Below are positions 38,590 through 50,142 of a DNA stretch of 64,000 nt, one piece after another. A program made the translations under genes and the position numbers. Each line of letters starts with the position of its first letter. The first letter of the stretch is position 1. Source of the DNA: Agelaius tricolor (Eukaryota > Chordata > Aves > Passeriformes > Icteridae); contig JALJCS010000022.1 in assembly GCA_023055355.1 (NCBI GenBank), forward strand, positions 7,363,001-7,427,000, given 5' to 3'. The notes beneath the pieces were generated by a model. That model ran no database searches. It saw only the letters and a list, made by a program, of their open reading frames with translations, and had not been told where the DNA came from.

Positions 38590-40961
38590 CCCACTAACTA
38601 GAATATGCAGCCCTGTTGCATCTCAATGACCACTTCCCTAGCCCTCCTCTGCCGTTGTCGTTTTGTGCTGAGACTGATGCTTGTAATTTGACTTTTCACA
38701 GCGTTCAGGCTATATTGCTTTTTAGAAACCTTTCAGCTCAGCTGCTAAGCATATAGAAAAGCTTTTGGCCGCACTAGTTCATGTTTTGAAAACACTACAA
38801 AGGCATATTTTTATGGGAGGAGAGGCTTGGAATGAATACCCTTTTCCAAGTGCAACATGAATACCAGTTCTTTTATAAAATTTGCATTAGGGTTTAAGTC
38901 TCACATGCAAAGTGGCACCATACTGTCCAAAAAACATAGATTTCTTTTTAAAAAATTGTGGGCTTGTTTTGGCTCTGTTCGTAAGTTACTTTTTGAAAAA
39001 CGCATTAAAATATTAGAGCTTTGTTCTTTGTGTTTCAGTTCTGACAGAAGGAAGTGGTAGGCATAGAATATTGTGCTTCACAGGAATAAAACTGCTTGGT
39101 TCACATAACTTCAGTGACATTTTAGTGCAGACTTTATCTACAGTTTCTACCAAACACCAGAGATCCTTTATTTAAAGGAACCTAATTTCCCTACCAACCT
39201 TTATTTCTTGTGCCAAGTACTTCGGGGGGTACCCTTGAAGTCAAAGCACAGCTTTAAACCAGAGCTGATAAACTCATGTGGGATGTGACTTCAAAATTCC
39301 ACAGTAACAGGAGGAAGGACAGGGAAGAATTTAAGTAATTTTCAAAACACAAGAACATCTATTCAGGCCTAAGGAACATTTGCAAATTCAAGTGAATCCA
39401 ATGGGATTTGTGATCATTTGCCATTTCTTCAGTTCTTTATTTATTATGTGTACTTTGGTAGCATCTGGAGGCCTGACTCTACAGGGGGCTGTACAAACAC
39501 TGAAGGAAAAAGTGATCTCTCCCATAACACAACTTTTTAATATAACATGAAGTGACTCAATAACATCCCATCAAGGTCCTGTTCTAAATGCAAGATATTC
39601 CAAGTTTTAGTCTTTAAAAGGCTTTGTTTCATTCAGCATATCCTACTTGTTTAAATGACTATTGCAAATAGCAATATATGCCTGTCTCTTTTTATCAATA
39701 ACTTACAAAGCTCAAATAATAATGAATGCACAGATGAGAAAAACAGAATTAAAACAGAAGGACCTAAACTCAGCACCCTCTATCATTAACCCCCTGTACT
39801 TTGTGACTCTGAAATGTCCCTCATGTTGATACAGATACAATTTTCCAATGCAAAATAGATGCAGGAACTGGAAAAGGATGAAGAAGAGAGAGTGGTGCAG
39901 GAAAAAATTAAGAAGTAAAACATACTTCTCAGAAATAAAATCTTTCTGGTACAGTGAACATGGAACCATTCAATATTAAGAAAACAAAGTGAATTTTTTT
40001 TATAGGAAGTGAAAAATCAATGCTTTAACAGTGAAATCCAGAGATACAGAAAGTATTATTTTATTTACCAGCTGAGACCTTAAATCTTGGACACTTATAT
40101 TTGTGTCACATAGCAATTTTCCTTCTGTAAAGACAAAAATAAACAGGACAAGCTGATCTATCCCTGCTTGACCTAATTTTGTATTTAAACCACCAGAAAT
40201 TTTTACAGCCCGATTCCAATCTGGCCTAAGGATGTTTTCATTTTACATTTCCTACTGACTTCTTCCTGCCTTGAGTCTGCTGTCTTCTCCTGCCCAAGTC
40301 CTTCAATCTTTCAAAGATTGTCTTTCAAAACTGTCTTCAGCAAGTGGTGAGCCTCTAAATCCAGGATCAATGATCCACTGTCAATAGCCTAATTTAAGTG
40401 TCAAAGAAAGTCACTACAGCCATTGGCCAAAATCACATCATGACCTCCACCTCAGTTCAGCAGAGTGCCTGATTCAAAAGTTTTATCTTTGTCCAGCTTC
40501 TTCAATGTGTAGCTTGCAGCACCATATGTTCTATAATATCCAGACCTACTCAGCCAAAAAACCTTCTTGAGTTTAATAACATAAGAAAGAAGGCAGCAGG
40601 ACATGCTAGCTCACATTAAGAGTTCCCTCTGAATTAGGAGTACTCAAGGGATTAATTTAATCTGACATATCCTGGCAGGATTTGGAGAGTGCCACATTCA
40701 TATTCAAACCTGTGATAAGAAATTAAATACCATCCCCTGTTTCTGAGACAGCAAGGCAATAAAGTCCACTTTGAGATATGCAAGTTCCTGATTAAAATAA
40801 GAGTGCCTGACAGCTCACAACATATGCAGCTTGTAGCTACACCACGGGAATAAACAGATATTCCAGTTTAGGCAGGCATCTAGTTAGGCAGAGCGAGACT
40901 CCTCGACAGGTACCTATGAAAAACTTTTATTTATGCACAACAAGAAGTATAAAACTCTTAC

Positions 40962-41140
40962 CTGCAGGTTTGCACATGCTGGTGAATCGTTGTGGGAGGG
41001 AATTTCGTTGTTGGTGGTCTCTGACCCTGTGTTTCTGAGTCTGGAAGCTGTCGTGGTTGTGGCTGTAGTGGTCTGTACTGGTAAGATTGGCTGCCAGACA
41101 TTCACATCAGTGCCATTGCCAAAGGCCTGAATTGCATTTT
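40962..41140 (-). CDS. GFRA1: GFRA1 exon encoding end of D3 and Thr-rich linker
   Basis: A 179-bp internal exon. The acceptor on the minus strand is TTTATTTTCACAG and the donor GTAAGAGTT. It completes a Lys codon and reads NAIQAFGNGTDVNVWQPILP, then VQTTTATTTTASRLRN, then TGSETTNNEIPSHNDS, ending PACANLQ in phase 0. NAIQAFGNGTDV closes D3 and carries an N-glycosylation sequon (NGT). The run VQTTTATTTTA is the well-known GFRA1 Thr-rich linker between the globular domains and the membrane anchor, likely flexible and O-glycosylated (inference). An 18-base A tract (T on the gene strand) lies at 41176-41193, 36 bp upstream of the acceptor. Confidence 0.97.
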
Positions 41141-42257
41141 CTGTGAAAATAAATTACAGGCAATTTTCTATTTCTAAAAAAAAAAAAAAAAAAGAAAGGC
41201 AAAAAGCAGAACTGAGTTGTTTTTTATTGCTGTTATTATTATTATTACATTTTAAATGTGTATTTGTAGAAACTCAATTTTATGCTGAAAAATGTGTCTT
41301 ATTTTTGAACCTATCAGAAACATGAACGGAAAATCTGGGGTCACATAATTATTTGGTGCAGCCTCTTCTTTGTAATGTTTCCAGTAATTCTTGACAGAAG
41401 CTTTAAGACTTACCATAATCATATTTGTTACCATCCCGAAGACTCAAAAATTTACTTTCAACATTTAAAATACAGTTTGAATGTCATGTCCTAATTCAGG
41501 CAGGTGAAGTTACAGAGCAAACTAAAAACAGAGAACTGGATAAATATTTATTTCTACAGCTTGTTGTAGTAAAACTAATATGCCTGTAACTACAAAATAG
41601 TTTAACTAAGGCAATCTTTTCCTTACCATTTTCAATCAAAATCTGCATAATTGGGTGAGGGAAACATGGTTAAACTAAAACTTTAGAATATAAAAGTTAA
41701 AAAGCTTATCACAGTTTCACAGGATTAAAGAGTGTGTTTATAGCAAGAGTAAATTGGTTGGAGTTTTTTTATAAACAAATAGAAAAACAGTTCTTAATCA
41801 GGTCTTTGGGGATTCAACAAGGATTTGGGGATTTCTTATTTCAAATTCTTTGTACAAGAAATCAAACAATTTCACTGGGGACTAATATGTAGAAGTTATT
41901 AACACTTCTTCTCAGTGCCATTCCTTGCCTTATAAAATAATTTACATGTAATTTTCTTCTGAAAAAGATGTATTTTATTCTGATATTAGTTCTCAGAACT
42001 TCAAGATGCAAAGAGAAGAACTTGTAAAAAGCACCAGAATGAGCTGCATTAATGGAGACAAAGTGGGAAGAGGGGTATGATAAGTTTTCTTGTGTTTCCC
42101 TGAATAAGGCAATATAAAAAGCAGTATTTCCTAAAATAATAGTAACTCTTTGTTTCCACTGTTGCAAGAATGGCCACAGAAATACCTGCAATCCTTCCAG
42201 TTTTCAAAGTAACAAGTGGCCTTTACAATTAGTCTTCAATTATTTCATATAAGCATA

Positions 42258-42310
42258 ATTGATGATCCTTATGACTCTCTTCCACCGTGAAATATTCTGT
42301 GATTCTATGA
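42258..42310 (+). mobile_element. Short CR1 LINE 3'-end fragment, plus orientation
   Basis: TTGATGATCCTTATG followed by a CTTCCACC-like segment and ATTCTGTGATTCTATGA matches the CR1 3' terminus as I remember it. CR1 ends in short ATTCTATG-type repeats rather than poly(A). Only the last 50 or so bases are recognisable. Confidence 0.6.
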
Positions 42311-42405
42311 CAGAATCACAGAATTGTTTGGGTTTAAGGAATCTTTCAAGGTCTTCCAGTCCAGCCCCACTGCAATGAGCAACTTCAATTAGATCATTGT
42401 TGTAA
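42311..42405 (-). mobile_element. CR1 LINE 3'-end fragment, minus orientation
   Basis: On the plus strand it reads CAGAATCACAGAATTGTTTG and then a segment containing CCAGCCCCACTGCAATGAGCA and TAGATCATTGTT, the reverse complement of the CR1 3' end. It is 5'-truncated as usual for CR1 and oriented with GFRA1. Its terminus abuts the plus-oriented CR1 fragment, giving a 13-bp inverted repeat at 42294-42306 and 42312-42324. Confidence 0.75.
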
Positions 42406-44202
42406 ATGTCCCAAATAACAGGTTTGTTTTCTATTTTGAAGGGGAAATATATTGAAAAACAGACTAGCAAGAAATTCCTAGTTTCTTCCTTCTGTGGAAA
42501 AAGAAGTTTTTGTGTTGTATAAAAGAAGTGGGAAGAATTTTAATGACATTTTCTCCAGGCAGTGGAAGTCCCACTAATGAAAATAAAAATTTTTAAAAAT
42601 TCCTATTCTATGTGAAAGACAAAACTTTATAGAAAATCCAGAAACACCTTTAATTTCTTCCTGAAGAAGACATTATCTTGCAGCTAGGATGACATAATTT
42701 GTCTCCCAGTAACCTCCAATGCCTTTGATTTGTCTTCATTAATGCTTTTGTACTGATGGCAAAAGAAAGGACAAGGAATCGCTCTGTCTTTATGTTCCAA
42801 AAGGAACCTGCAATACTCTAGAAATTAATGCATTCACAAATGAATAAAATCTGAGCTACTGCAATAGATATAAATGGCAACTGCCATTAGGCCTGAAGGT
42901 CTGATGGCATATTGTTAAATTTTACCCCTCATAAAGTTTGAACTCTTTTCTCTTTTTCTTTTGTTAAATGAACTTGAGTAATTGATTCGTTCTTCCAAAG
43001 CTTAATAAATAGTGCATCACAGAGCAACTCAGGTTTCTGTGCACAGAACTCCCTGTGCCTTCACTGCAATGCTGTCTCTTGAGAAGCTACCAATGGGGAT
43101 TTTCAGACCCTCAAGTAAAATACTGAGCCCTGCCTCAGCATCAGCTCAAGGCTGTAGGGCTGGATGGGCCAGTCTGGATCACCGAGTTCATTTTACTGTT
43201 TTGGAGAGAAGCAATGATACCTGCTTCTTTGCATAAGCTGATGAAATATGACTTTTAAAACCACTTTTACCCTCAAAACTCCTTCTGGAAGCCTATTTCT
43301 TAACTTTAGTCTGATGGTTTCAAATTTTTCCATTTTAAGCCTAAATATGTATGGCCAATATCTCCATTTTTGATCTTATGCCAACGTTGTCCTGCAGGTG
43401 AAGTAATCCCTTCCCCTCCTTGGGTTTGCCCTGGTAATGCAATTTCAGAGGACAATCACGTATCCTTTCAACTTCTGTTCTGCTAGGCTAGGGAAGCCAA
43501 GCTCTTCTGGTCTCCTCATTTATCTGAAATTAAAACTCTGATGCACACTCCACATCATCCAATTATGCTGCTCCAGGCAGACAGGAAATTTGAAAAGAGA
43601 ACCTGCCAAAATTGACTCCACTGAGCCATTCTGAAATTTATAATAGTCCCTAATTTGGAAGTGAATCTGACAGAAAAAAAAAAATCAATAATTTAACAAA
43701 ATCTTTACAATAGTTACTATCCAGGCTTGTGTTAAAACCAGGCATCCGAGATCCAATATCCTAAAAAAAATGAAGTTGGCTGTAAATTGCAAGCACAATC
43801 CAATTTATACTTACTCACGGCAAATCCTTCATATCCTAACTACATGTCTTTTTTATATGAACTTCTTAAATTATACAGAAACCCCTCAGGTGCTGCAATT
43901 CCATGGTAAAGTTGCTGCCTGACTGTTAGGCTCCAAATATGCCCTGCAATGTAAACATATTTCAATATCATACAACTTTGGGTTCTATTTTTTTCCCCAG
44001 GAGTTTCTCATGTTTGAAATCATGGCCACAAAGCACAGTATCAGGCAGATTTGCTCATTCTTTTAATTTTTACACCTACAACAGAACCCCGCTCGACAAA
44101 GTGCACAGTGATGGCCTCAATGTCTCGTAACACGCTTAAGCAGTAGAGGAATTCCAGAAAACACTCTGCAACTCGTTAAAAGACACCTAATTTCGTACTC
44201 AC

Positions 44203-44337
44203 TAAGGCATGTGTTGTCCTGGAAGAAATTCAGAAATTTCTTGCACTCCTCCTCGTCGTTGCCGCTGTTGCTGCAGTCGCACCATGGGGCCACGCTGAGG
44301 CTGCTGGAGTCGATGTAGTTGGGGGTCATCACGGTGC
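44203..44337 (-). CDS. GFRA1: GFRA1 exon encoding core of cysteine-rich domain 3
   Basis: A 135-bp internal exon. The acceptor on the minus strand is CACTCTGTGACAG and the donor GTGAGTACG. It reads GTVMTPNYIDSSSLSVAPWC, then DCSNSGNDEEECKKFLNFFQ, then DNTCL, and ends with one base of the next Lys codon. This is the signature block of GFRA1 D3, with cysteines at APWC-DC, EEEC and DNTC. The exon is markedly richer in G and C than its surroundings, with many GC-ending codons (AGC, CTC, GTG, GCC). Where human GFRA1 has hydrophobic residues in GNDLEECLKF, this copy has charged ones (GNDEEECKKF). An LTR-like element ends about 43 bp upstream of the acceptor, so the acceptor region is very short before repeat sequence begins. 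Confidence 0.97.
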
Positions 44338-44380
44338 CTGTCACAGAGTGAGCACAGCACTGTCAGCAACCTCTGCACTG

Positions 44381-44809
44381 TGTCAGGGTACCAGTTGTGG
44401 GTTTCTCTGGGTCTGGATTGAAGGCACTTGAGACAGTAGCTCATGTTCAGACTCAGGTGTTTATTATTTCTTATCAGTAAAACAGTCTCACTACTGTGAG
44501 TTAGCAGCTTTTCATTAGCAGGCACAAAATGGCTAAGATTCTTTGTTATAAGGTCTTTTAAGACTAAACTGTCCAATTAAGAACTGACACCTAGATTATT
44601 TTCCCTTTTAACCCAATAACTGATCCCAAAGAGCCCACAATGCAGACTATTCTGCCCAATTACAAAATGCCACCCAAACCCATGAAGAAGAAGGAAGAAG
44701 AAACCCAGGACGACACCCTGTGCCCTCCATCTCCCTTCCATCCACAACATGATAAAAATCCCAATACCTAAATTTCTCACCAAGTGATACACCAACACTA
44801 CTCTCTACA
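44381..44809 (-). mobile_element. Probable solo LTR next to GFRA1 splice acceptor
   Basis: About 430 bp on the minus strand beginning TGTAGAGAGTAGTGTTGG and ending ACCCTGACA, so with TG...CA termini. A TAATAAA polyadenylation signal lies about 80 bp before the end (AATAAA at 44460-44465), the usual U3-R-U5 arrangement. I recognise the body from memory as a repeated passerine LTR-like sequence but could not search. No internal retroviral genes are present. I did not find a matching target-site duplication, so the exact ends are uncertain. It is in sense orientation with GFRA1 and stops about 43 bp before the acceptor of the 135-bp exon. Confidence 0.6.
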
Positions 44810-47800
44810 ATCTATTCCACACTTTTGTGGATTCTAGTTTATCCTGAAGTGTAGGAAACTTTCTCCATGAATGAGGGTCAAAGTCAGTGCTCCCCTGGGG
44901 GTCAGGGCACCCCAGAGCAGACAGAGAAATATTCCCGGTGCTCTGGGTTTCCACAGCACTGGAACATTCCTTGCACCCTAAGATGGCAAACAGCCCTTGG
45001 GAAGTCATGCATTCGGGGCTGGATTCACCACACAGACCCAGAGCAGGGCTATGACCCACAGATTTGACAGCTCCTGGCTCCTCTCAGCCTCTGACACCCA
45101 GCCCTGGTGCTGTATTTCACACCCTCTGCTGTTTGAATGCAATCACTTTAGGGACTGTAACACGATTCACACACTGAAGACACATTTCTTCCCTCCAAAA
45201 AGGATTCCCATAGAGAGCTGCATCAGCAGAACTGACACGTAGAAAACCATAGCAGAAGGAGGGATGGGCTGGGAGAAGGTGAGCTCCTCTTTGAAAAGCT
45301 TTGCTGCCAAATCAAACACACGTGGACTGTCCTTAGAGCTGCACTTAAAAATCTTTTAGGATTTTCCTTCCTCACTTGTGTTTTTTCTCATTTTAATTCT
45401 AGCTGCAAATAAATGGCTAAAATGGTACCAGACCTGTGCTTCCTCCTTGAGTCTGCAGCCAGACTGGAAAAACATTTCTGAAATGCATGAGCAAAGAGAA
45501 TGCTGGTGATGCTGAAGGGAGCCCTGGCACATCTTGGACCAGTGTTAACCCAGGATGCTCATAAGGGACCTGCCAGTAGAGTGGGTTAGGGTGATGAACA
45601 GAGCAACAACCAGCATGCATGAAAAGGTACAGCAGATTCTTTGCAGGTAAAAAACTATTATTAATCCTGCTGCTTCACTACTTCTTCAGTAAAGTGATTA
45701 TTTCCTAAAAATTGTCAACAACTTTCCAACCACAGAATCATTCTAACTCTGTTACGAACTCTTGGGTAAATATTCTCCCATTTATATGCCAGTGAAAGGC
45801 AACCGAGAGTGAAATGAAACCAAAGCAGGCATTTTGTGTCCTGAAAGATGTACAGCAAGTGTTCATCCCTCATCTGGATCAGGAAACTGCTGTATGATGA
45901 GCACTTGCTGAAACCAGTAGTGTCACTGAATGCATTACCCCAGCAGGTCAGATATTTCAAACTGTCCTAAGGACTGAGAAGTTCCAATCTTTATTTTATT
46001 TGTCTGACCAAAACGGAAAAATTAAATAAAAAGGGGAAGGTATTCCAGACCTGAACAGCTGCCAGCTGCTTCAGGGAACATGTTCCTCACTGGATAATTT
46101 GCAATCCTAGGACAGGTCATATATTGTGAGGAAATGTGATCACATCTCCTCAAAACTGACATCAAAGTAGTCATTAAGAAGATGGAATAGATGAAGGACA
46201 AATGTTAGAGACCCAAAGTGTACACGAGGAGAGAAAATTTGGTCCACAGGTCCAGGGTCCAACAGTCTGCAGTAACAGACGGGAAAGGGCTATCAAACGT
46301 CAAGCTAAAAAAAGGAACATTAGGAATAGCACAAATCACAGAGTGATGTCTAATAGCCTTTCAGTCACCAGGCAGTGCTGGGAAATGAACAAATCAACAT
46401 GCAAACTGCCTCATGTGTGACGTGGGAGACAAAGGACAACAGGCACTAGGGCTGGCCTGAGGAAGACAGTAATGGATGTGAAAATGAATGTGGTCCCTTT
46501 GTGAGATTCACAAAAAGCATCTTTTCTCTCCTTTTGGGATGTTCTTAAATTTCACTATAATCCCATACCTTTGGCTTCCTGCAGCTTTTAACAGATAGTT
46601 GCACTAATAATTGCTTGAATTCTACATGAGATTGGTACATGAGTAAACAGCATGGTTCAAAATTCATTAAAAGGAGATAGAGAATTTAGTAAAATAGGCA
46701 AATTTAATTTGCATTGTTAATGAAAACTGGACAGTAGATAAATAAGAAGAGGGATGATGTTAAATTAAAATAAAACACATTAAAATGTCTCTCCCTCATC
46801 CATGGAGGGTGAGTTCAGAACACTATTTCAGCCTTGCAACATGATCTGAAAAGAAGTGTGAGAAAGAGAAAATCAAGAGGATTTTACAAATGGAAAGAAA
46901 ATAGTAGGCTGAAAAAAAAATTCTAATTAGCAAATGCTTAGTGAAGGGTTGAAAAAACAAAAAGGTACTGAGGAAATTAAAAAGGTCACTGAGGTAAGAC
47001 TTTCTTATCACAAAGAGGTAATAAGGTAATTAAAATGGGTTAAGACAGGGGTTAAAAGTGTAACAGATACCAAGGTACAATTAGGGTTGATGAATACAGG
47101 AAAGACAGGACAAGGAAAGTGTGTACACAGCACACAAACTGTGCATCCAGCAAAAACAGAGTGGCTGAAAGAGCAGCTAGTAGAAAATCAGTCTGTCATT
47201 TAAACCTGGGGGCAGATGTGAAGCCAAGCAGATTATATGCTTGGTTTCCTGGGGTGGATTTTCATTTTTCCCTGTGACGTGTGTGCCTTTCCCTTCCCCC
47301 CCCCTCTCCACTAGCTGGCATCTTGGAAATTCTGCTGATGGACACTAAGGGATCAGAGAAACCAGGGTAAAATAGGACATGCTTGGTTTTCTGAGCTCTA
47401 CGTATCAAACAGCTATGGGATGGTCTCAAAGGTCAGCAGTGAGACCTCCACAATTTAGACAAAAGCAGAGCTGGCCTGAACACAGCCCAGAGGTTGCTCA
47501 AATTTGGGTGAATTAACAAGGAGAAGGATGGTGAGTCCAGGAGAAGGGACAAGGGGCTGAAGTTTCTTTGGCCCAAAGCAAGTCCAGCTTATTCACACAA
47601 ACTCTCATGGAATTCCTGGGAATAAGAGGGAACTTGGATGGATTTTGCTCAAGACATGGGAAAATGTGTCAGAAAGTGAATGCTAAAGCAGATCTTGAAG
47701 TCAGCACTTAAGAGCAAATCTTAATTCATATGGGAGTGCAGAGGGTCCAGATGGCCTAGCCAGGCTGTAACCAAAGCACTGACTCAACTGTGGCTAATCA

Positions 47801-49514
47801 CAGTTTCCTTTTATGTTGATTATTTTTTATACTTTTCTGATAGTTAAAAAGAAAATATTAGCTTATCCCTATACTACAACAAGGAGCCTAAAGCAATGAA
47901 TTGAGGTTTTTCAACTTCCTGTAAATTGTCCACATCTTTAAAATTATATACATAACATCCTGATGCAAATACTCAAGCAGCTTCTAAAGACTGTTCTCCA
48001 TTTGGTTAATAAAGCACCTCACACAAAAGCTGTGACTGGCTCTATTTCCATTTAAGGTCATTCATTTTAGGTGGGATTCCACTAATTTCAGTGAAGTTAA
48101 CTCTCATTTACATCCCTATATTTGAGGAAAGACTCATATTCACTGTAACTTCCATAGAGAAGCCTCAGTTTCCTGAACAAACTCTGTGGAGGTGCAATTT
48201 TTGCTACATTTAATGAAATGACTAAATGAAATAATATTTTATTTTAATGAACAATAGTTCATCTTAATTAAATGGAGATCCTGAAGCTCTGATGGATGAA
48301 TGGATTTGTAGCAGCTTCTTACCACACAGAAGTCTAACTCTTCTTCTTGTATTTTATATCTATTAAGCAGACATTTGAAAGATTATACTGCTGATTTCTG
48401 CCTTACTCCACTTTCACAGCAGATTGATATCAGAAGCAGGAATTTACTGCTTCAGCACAAGAAACGTTTTTGGTAATTTCTTGATTTAACAGAATTACTA
48501 CTAAGAAGCAGAAACTCTCCTAACACCAGTCAGCTCCTCTTTTGCAAGTCTCCAGGGGGTAGCAGGAAGAAAGAAAAATGTGCATTTTTCCCTTTGAAAA
48601 GTAGATCTTTTGATTTGAACTCCTTAGACCCATTCCACATTTCTGATGTGTGACAGTGTTTTGCAAGATGGTCGCCCCCATTCCAAAAAGAGGAACTGGG
48701 TGATTTTTGGGGTTAAACTGAAAAATAAAACCAACAAAACTGCCAGTAAAACTCTCAGGGTCCAGCAAGAACTTGGCAGCTCTTAGCCAGAAGTATCTGT
48801 GAGTAGTAGTTACTCCTTGCCAGCAGCCAGACTTCCTAATCTCATTGACAAGATCAGATTTCAAGGCTATTCAATTCTCTGTTTGAGAGTCAAATGACAG
48901 TCTGTCATAACTGCTCAGATGTTATAGCCTTTGCATACTGTCTTAATCTCTTCAGTGGTAGAAGAATATCCTTTGAAGCCATCACATCTCATTTTACCCA
49001 TTGCCACATGGGCTTACCTCACTTGTTAACTGCTAGAGTAGTAAGAATGGTAACAAGAAGTCACTGAGGATAGCTTTCAGTCATTTTTCAGCAAACCCAA
49101 CCTATTCTAGAAATATTTTCATTTCGATCTTATCTCCAGAGACATTTATTTAACAGCAGGATCAGCTTCAGGGCCTCAGCTGGCACCTTCATGCCCAACA
49201 GAAGGGGATATTACTGCACTGCAGCAGGTGCAGGCTGCAAGCTTAAAAACACTTTATCTGGTAGCCTTTCAAATTTATTTGTTTCAGAGTTTTGACATTC
49301 ACTTATTATTTATTGCCCAACTATGATATTTCTACCACACATTCAACTTCTTGACACGATCTCTTTCTTTCAGGAATCAAATACTGAAGGTGGCATGTGG
49401 AATCTGGCTTCCATAAAGGCATCCTTGTGCATGCTGACACAGGAAGGTGACAACAAACAAAAATAACTACACTGGGAAGGGAAGAGGATTTCAGATTTGG
49501 TCTCAGCTCATCTC

Positions 49515-49554
49515 ACTGACAGGCATCTCTGAAAACTGACAGGCATCTCTGAAA
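49515..49554. repeat. Exact 20-bp tandem duplication
   Basis: ACTGACAGGCATCTCTGAAA occurs twice without mismatch. Confidence 0.95.
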
Positions 49555-50032
49555 ACACCTAAGAGTGGACAGAAGGATATCATGGAAAGAACAGCAGCTG
49601 GAACTGATAAAAGGCTGGATTGATCTATTGTTTCATATCTCAGATTCAGGTACCTTTCTCTGAAGGTGTTTACCCAAACTTGTGATGACAGCTGCAATAT
49701 CAATCAAGCTGCACTTCCACTTGTTAACTTCCTACTCCTTACTCCTGTCTACATTCAACCCTCTAAATAAGCTTTACTTTTTAAGCTTGCATTTATTTCA
49801 AGTTCAAGCACCTTTCTCTCCTCATCTTCCATCCTTAATTTTCTTGCCATGTACAAGCTTACCCCAAGAATCTCCGTAAGGTAAAGCAGGGCCACTCCAT
49901 GTAGGTGCAGAAACTGGCCTGGTGTCATATCATACAGCATTATATTCCAGCTTTAATTTCACACAGGCCTTCCAAATGCAGTTTGGGGTTTTTTTCTCTT
50001 GAGCAAGCCCCCACCCTTCCCTGCCCTCTTAC

Positions 50033-50142
50033 CAATGAGCCCCGAGTAAGCGAGCAGGCAGTCAGCATAGTTCTCCTTCAGACAGCCACTAACAGAGCGT
50101 GACTCAGGCTGGCAGTTTGTGAAGAAATCTGCAAGGCGAGAT
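50033..50142 (-). CDS. GFRA1: GFRA1 exon encoding start of cysteine-rich domain 3
   Basis: A 110-bp internal exon. On the minus strand the acceptor reads TTTTTCTTCCCGTTGCAG and the donor GTAAGAGGG. The first base completes an Arg codon begun in the previous exon. The reading is then SRLADFFTNCQPESRSVSGC followed by LKENYADCLLAYSGLIG, with one base of the next Gly codon at the end. This matches the known GFRA1 block just after the second cysteine-rich domain and opens the third (D3), which packs against D2 in the GDNF/RET-binding ectodomain. Three Cys residues are visible (TNC, SGC, ADC). The preceding exon, which in other vertebrates carries the D2 motif block starting near GNNCLDAAKACN, is not in the window. 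Confidence 0.97.

Larger units (their letters stand above)
18969..40961 (-). other. GFRA1: GFRA1 large intron (21,993 bp)
   Basis: Bounded by GTAAGA and TTTTTTCATAG on the gene strand. It contains no recognised exon. It holds an AT-rich hairpin (22048-22097), a T19 tract (23988-24006), a GC-richer island (about 25680-26290), an imperfect 20-bp duplication with a POU octamer (28089-28128), a second GC-richer patch near 29290-29730, an A-rich simple repeat (32131-32240), an LTR-like element (about 35165-35572) and a 60-bp tandem duplication (38479-38589). Confidence 0.9.
41141..44202 (-). other. GFRA1: GFRA1 intron (3062 bp)
   Basis: Bounded by GTGAGT and TTTTCACAG on the gene strand. It holds an A18 tract (41176-41193) and a tail-to-tail pair of CR1 3' fragments (42258-42405). 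The rest is AT-rich with nothing recognised. Confidence 0.9.
44338..50032 (-). other. GFRA1: GFRA1 intron (5695 bp)
   Basis: Bounded by GTAAGAGGG and CTCTGTGACAG on the gene strand. A CTGAC branch-point-like motif lies at 44362-44366, about 25 nt before the acceptor. The intron contains the LTR-like element at about 44381-44809, a C-rich run near 47296-47305 and a 20-bp exact tandem duplication at 49515-49554. No exon is recognised. Confidence 0.9.
18042..50142 (-). other. GFRA1: GFRA1 gene, 3' part (last five coding exons and introns)
   Basis: Five minus-strand exons join in frame into the C-terminal part of GDNF family receptor alpha-1. This is the GPI-anchored co-receptor that binds GDNF and presents it to the RET tyrosine kinase at the cell surface. 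Exon lengths are 110, 135, 179, 57 and 162 bp (the last includes the stop). Introns within the window are 5695, 3062, 21993 and 708 bp. The intron phase entering the first exon is 2, followed by 1, 1, 0 and 0, all consistent. All acceptors end in AG; donors are GTAAGA, GTGAGT, GTAAGA and GTAAGT. Family identity is clear from blocks such as RSRLADFFTNCQPESRSV, APWCDCSNSGND and FGNGTDV. The N-terminal exons are outside the window, upstream of 64000. Confidence 0.97.

Noticed and set aside
44202..44576. 124-codon minus-strand ORF running from the LTR into the GFRA1 exon
   Set aside because: It reads the exon in a different frame from GFRA1; it is a chance frame through repeat sequence.
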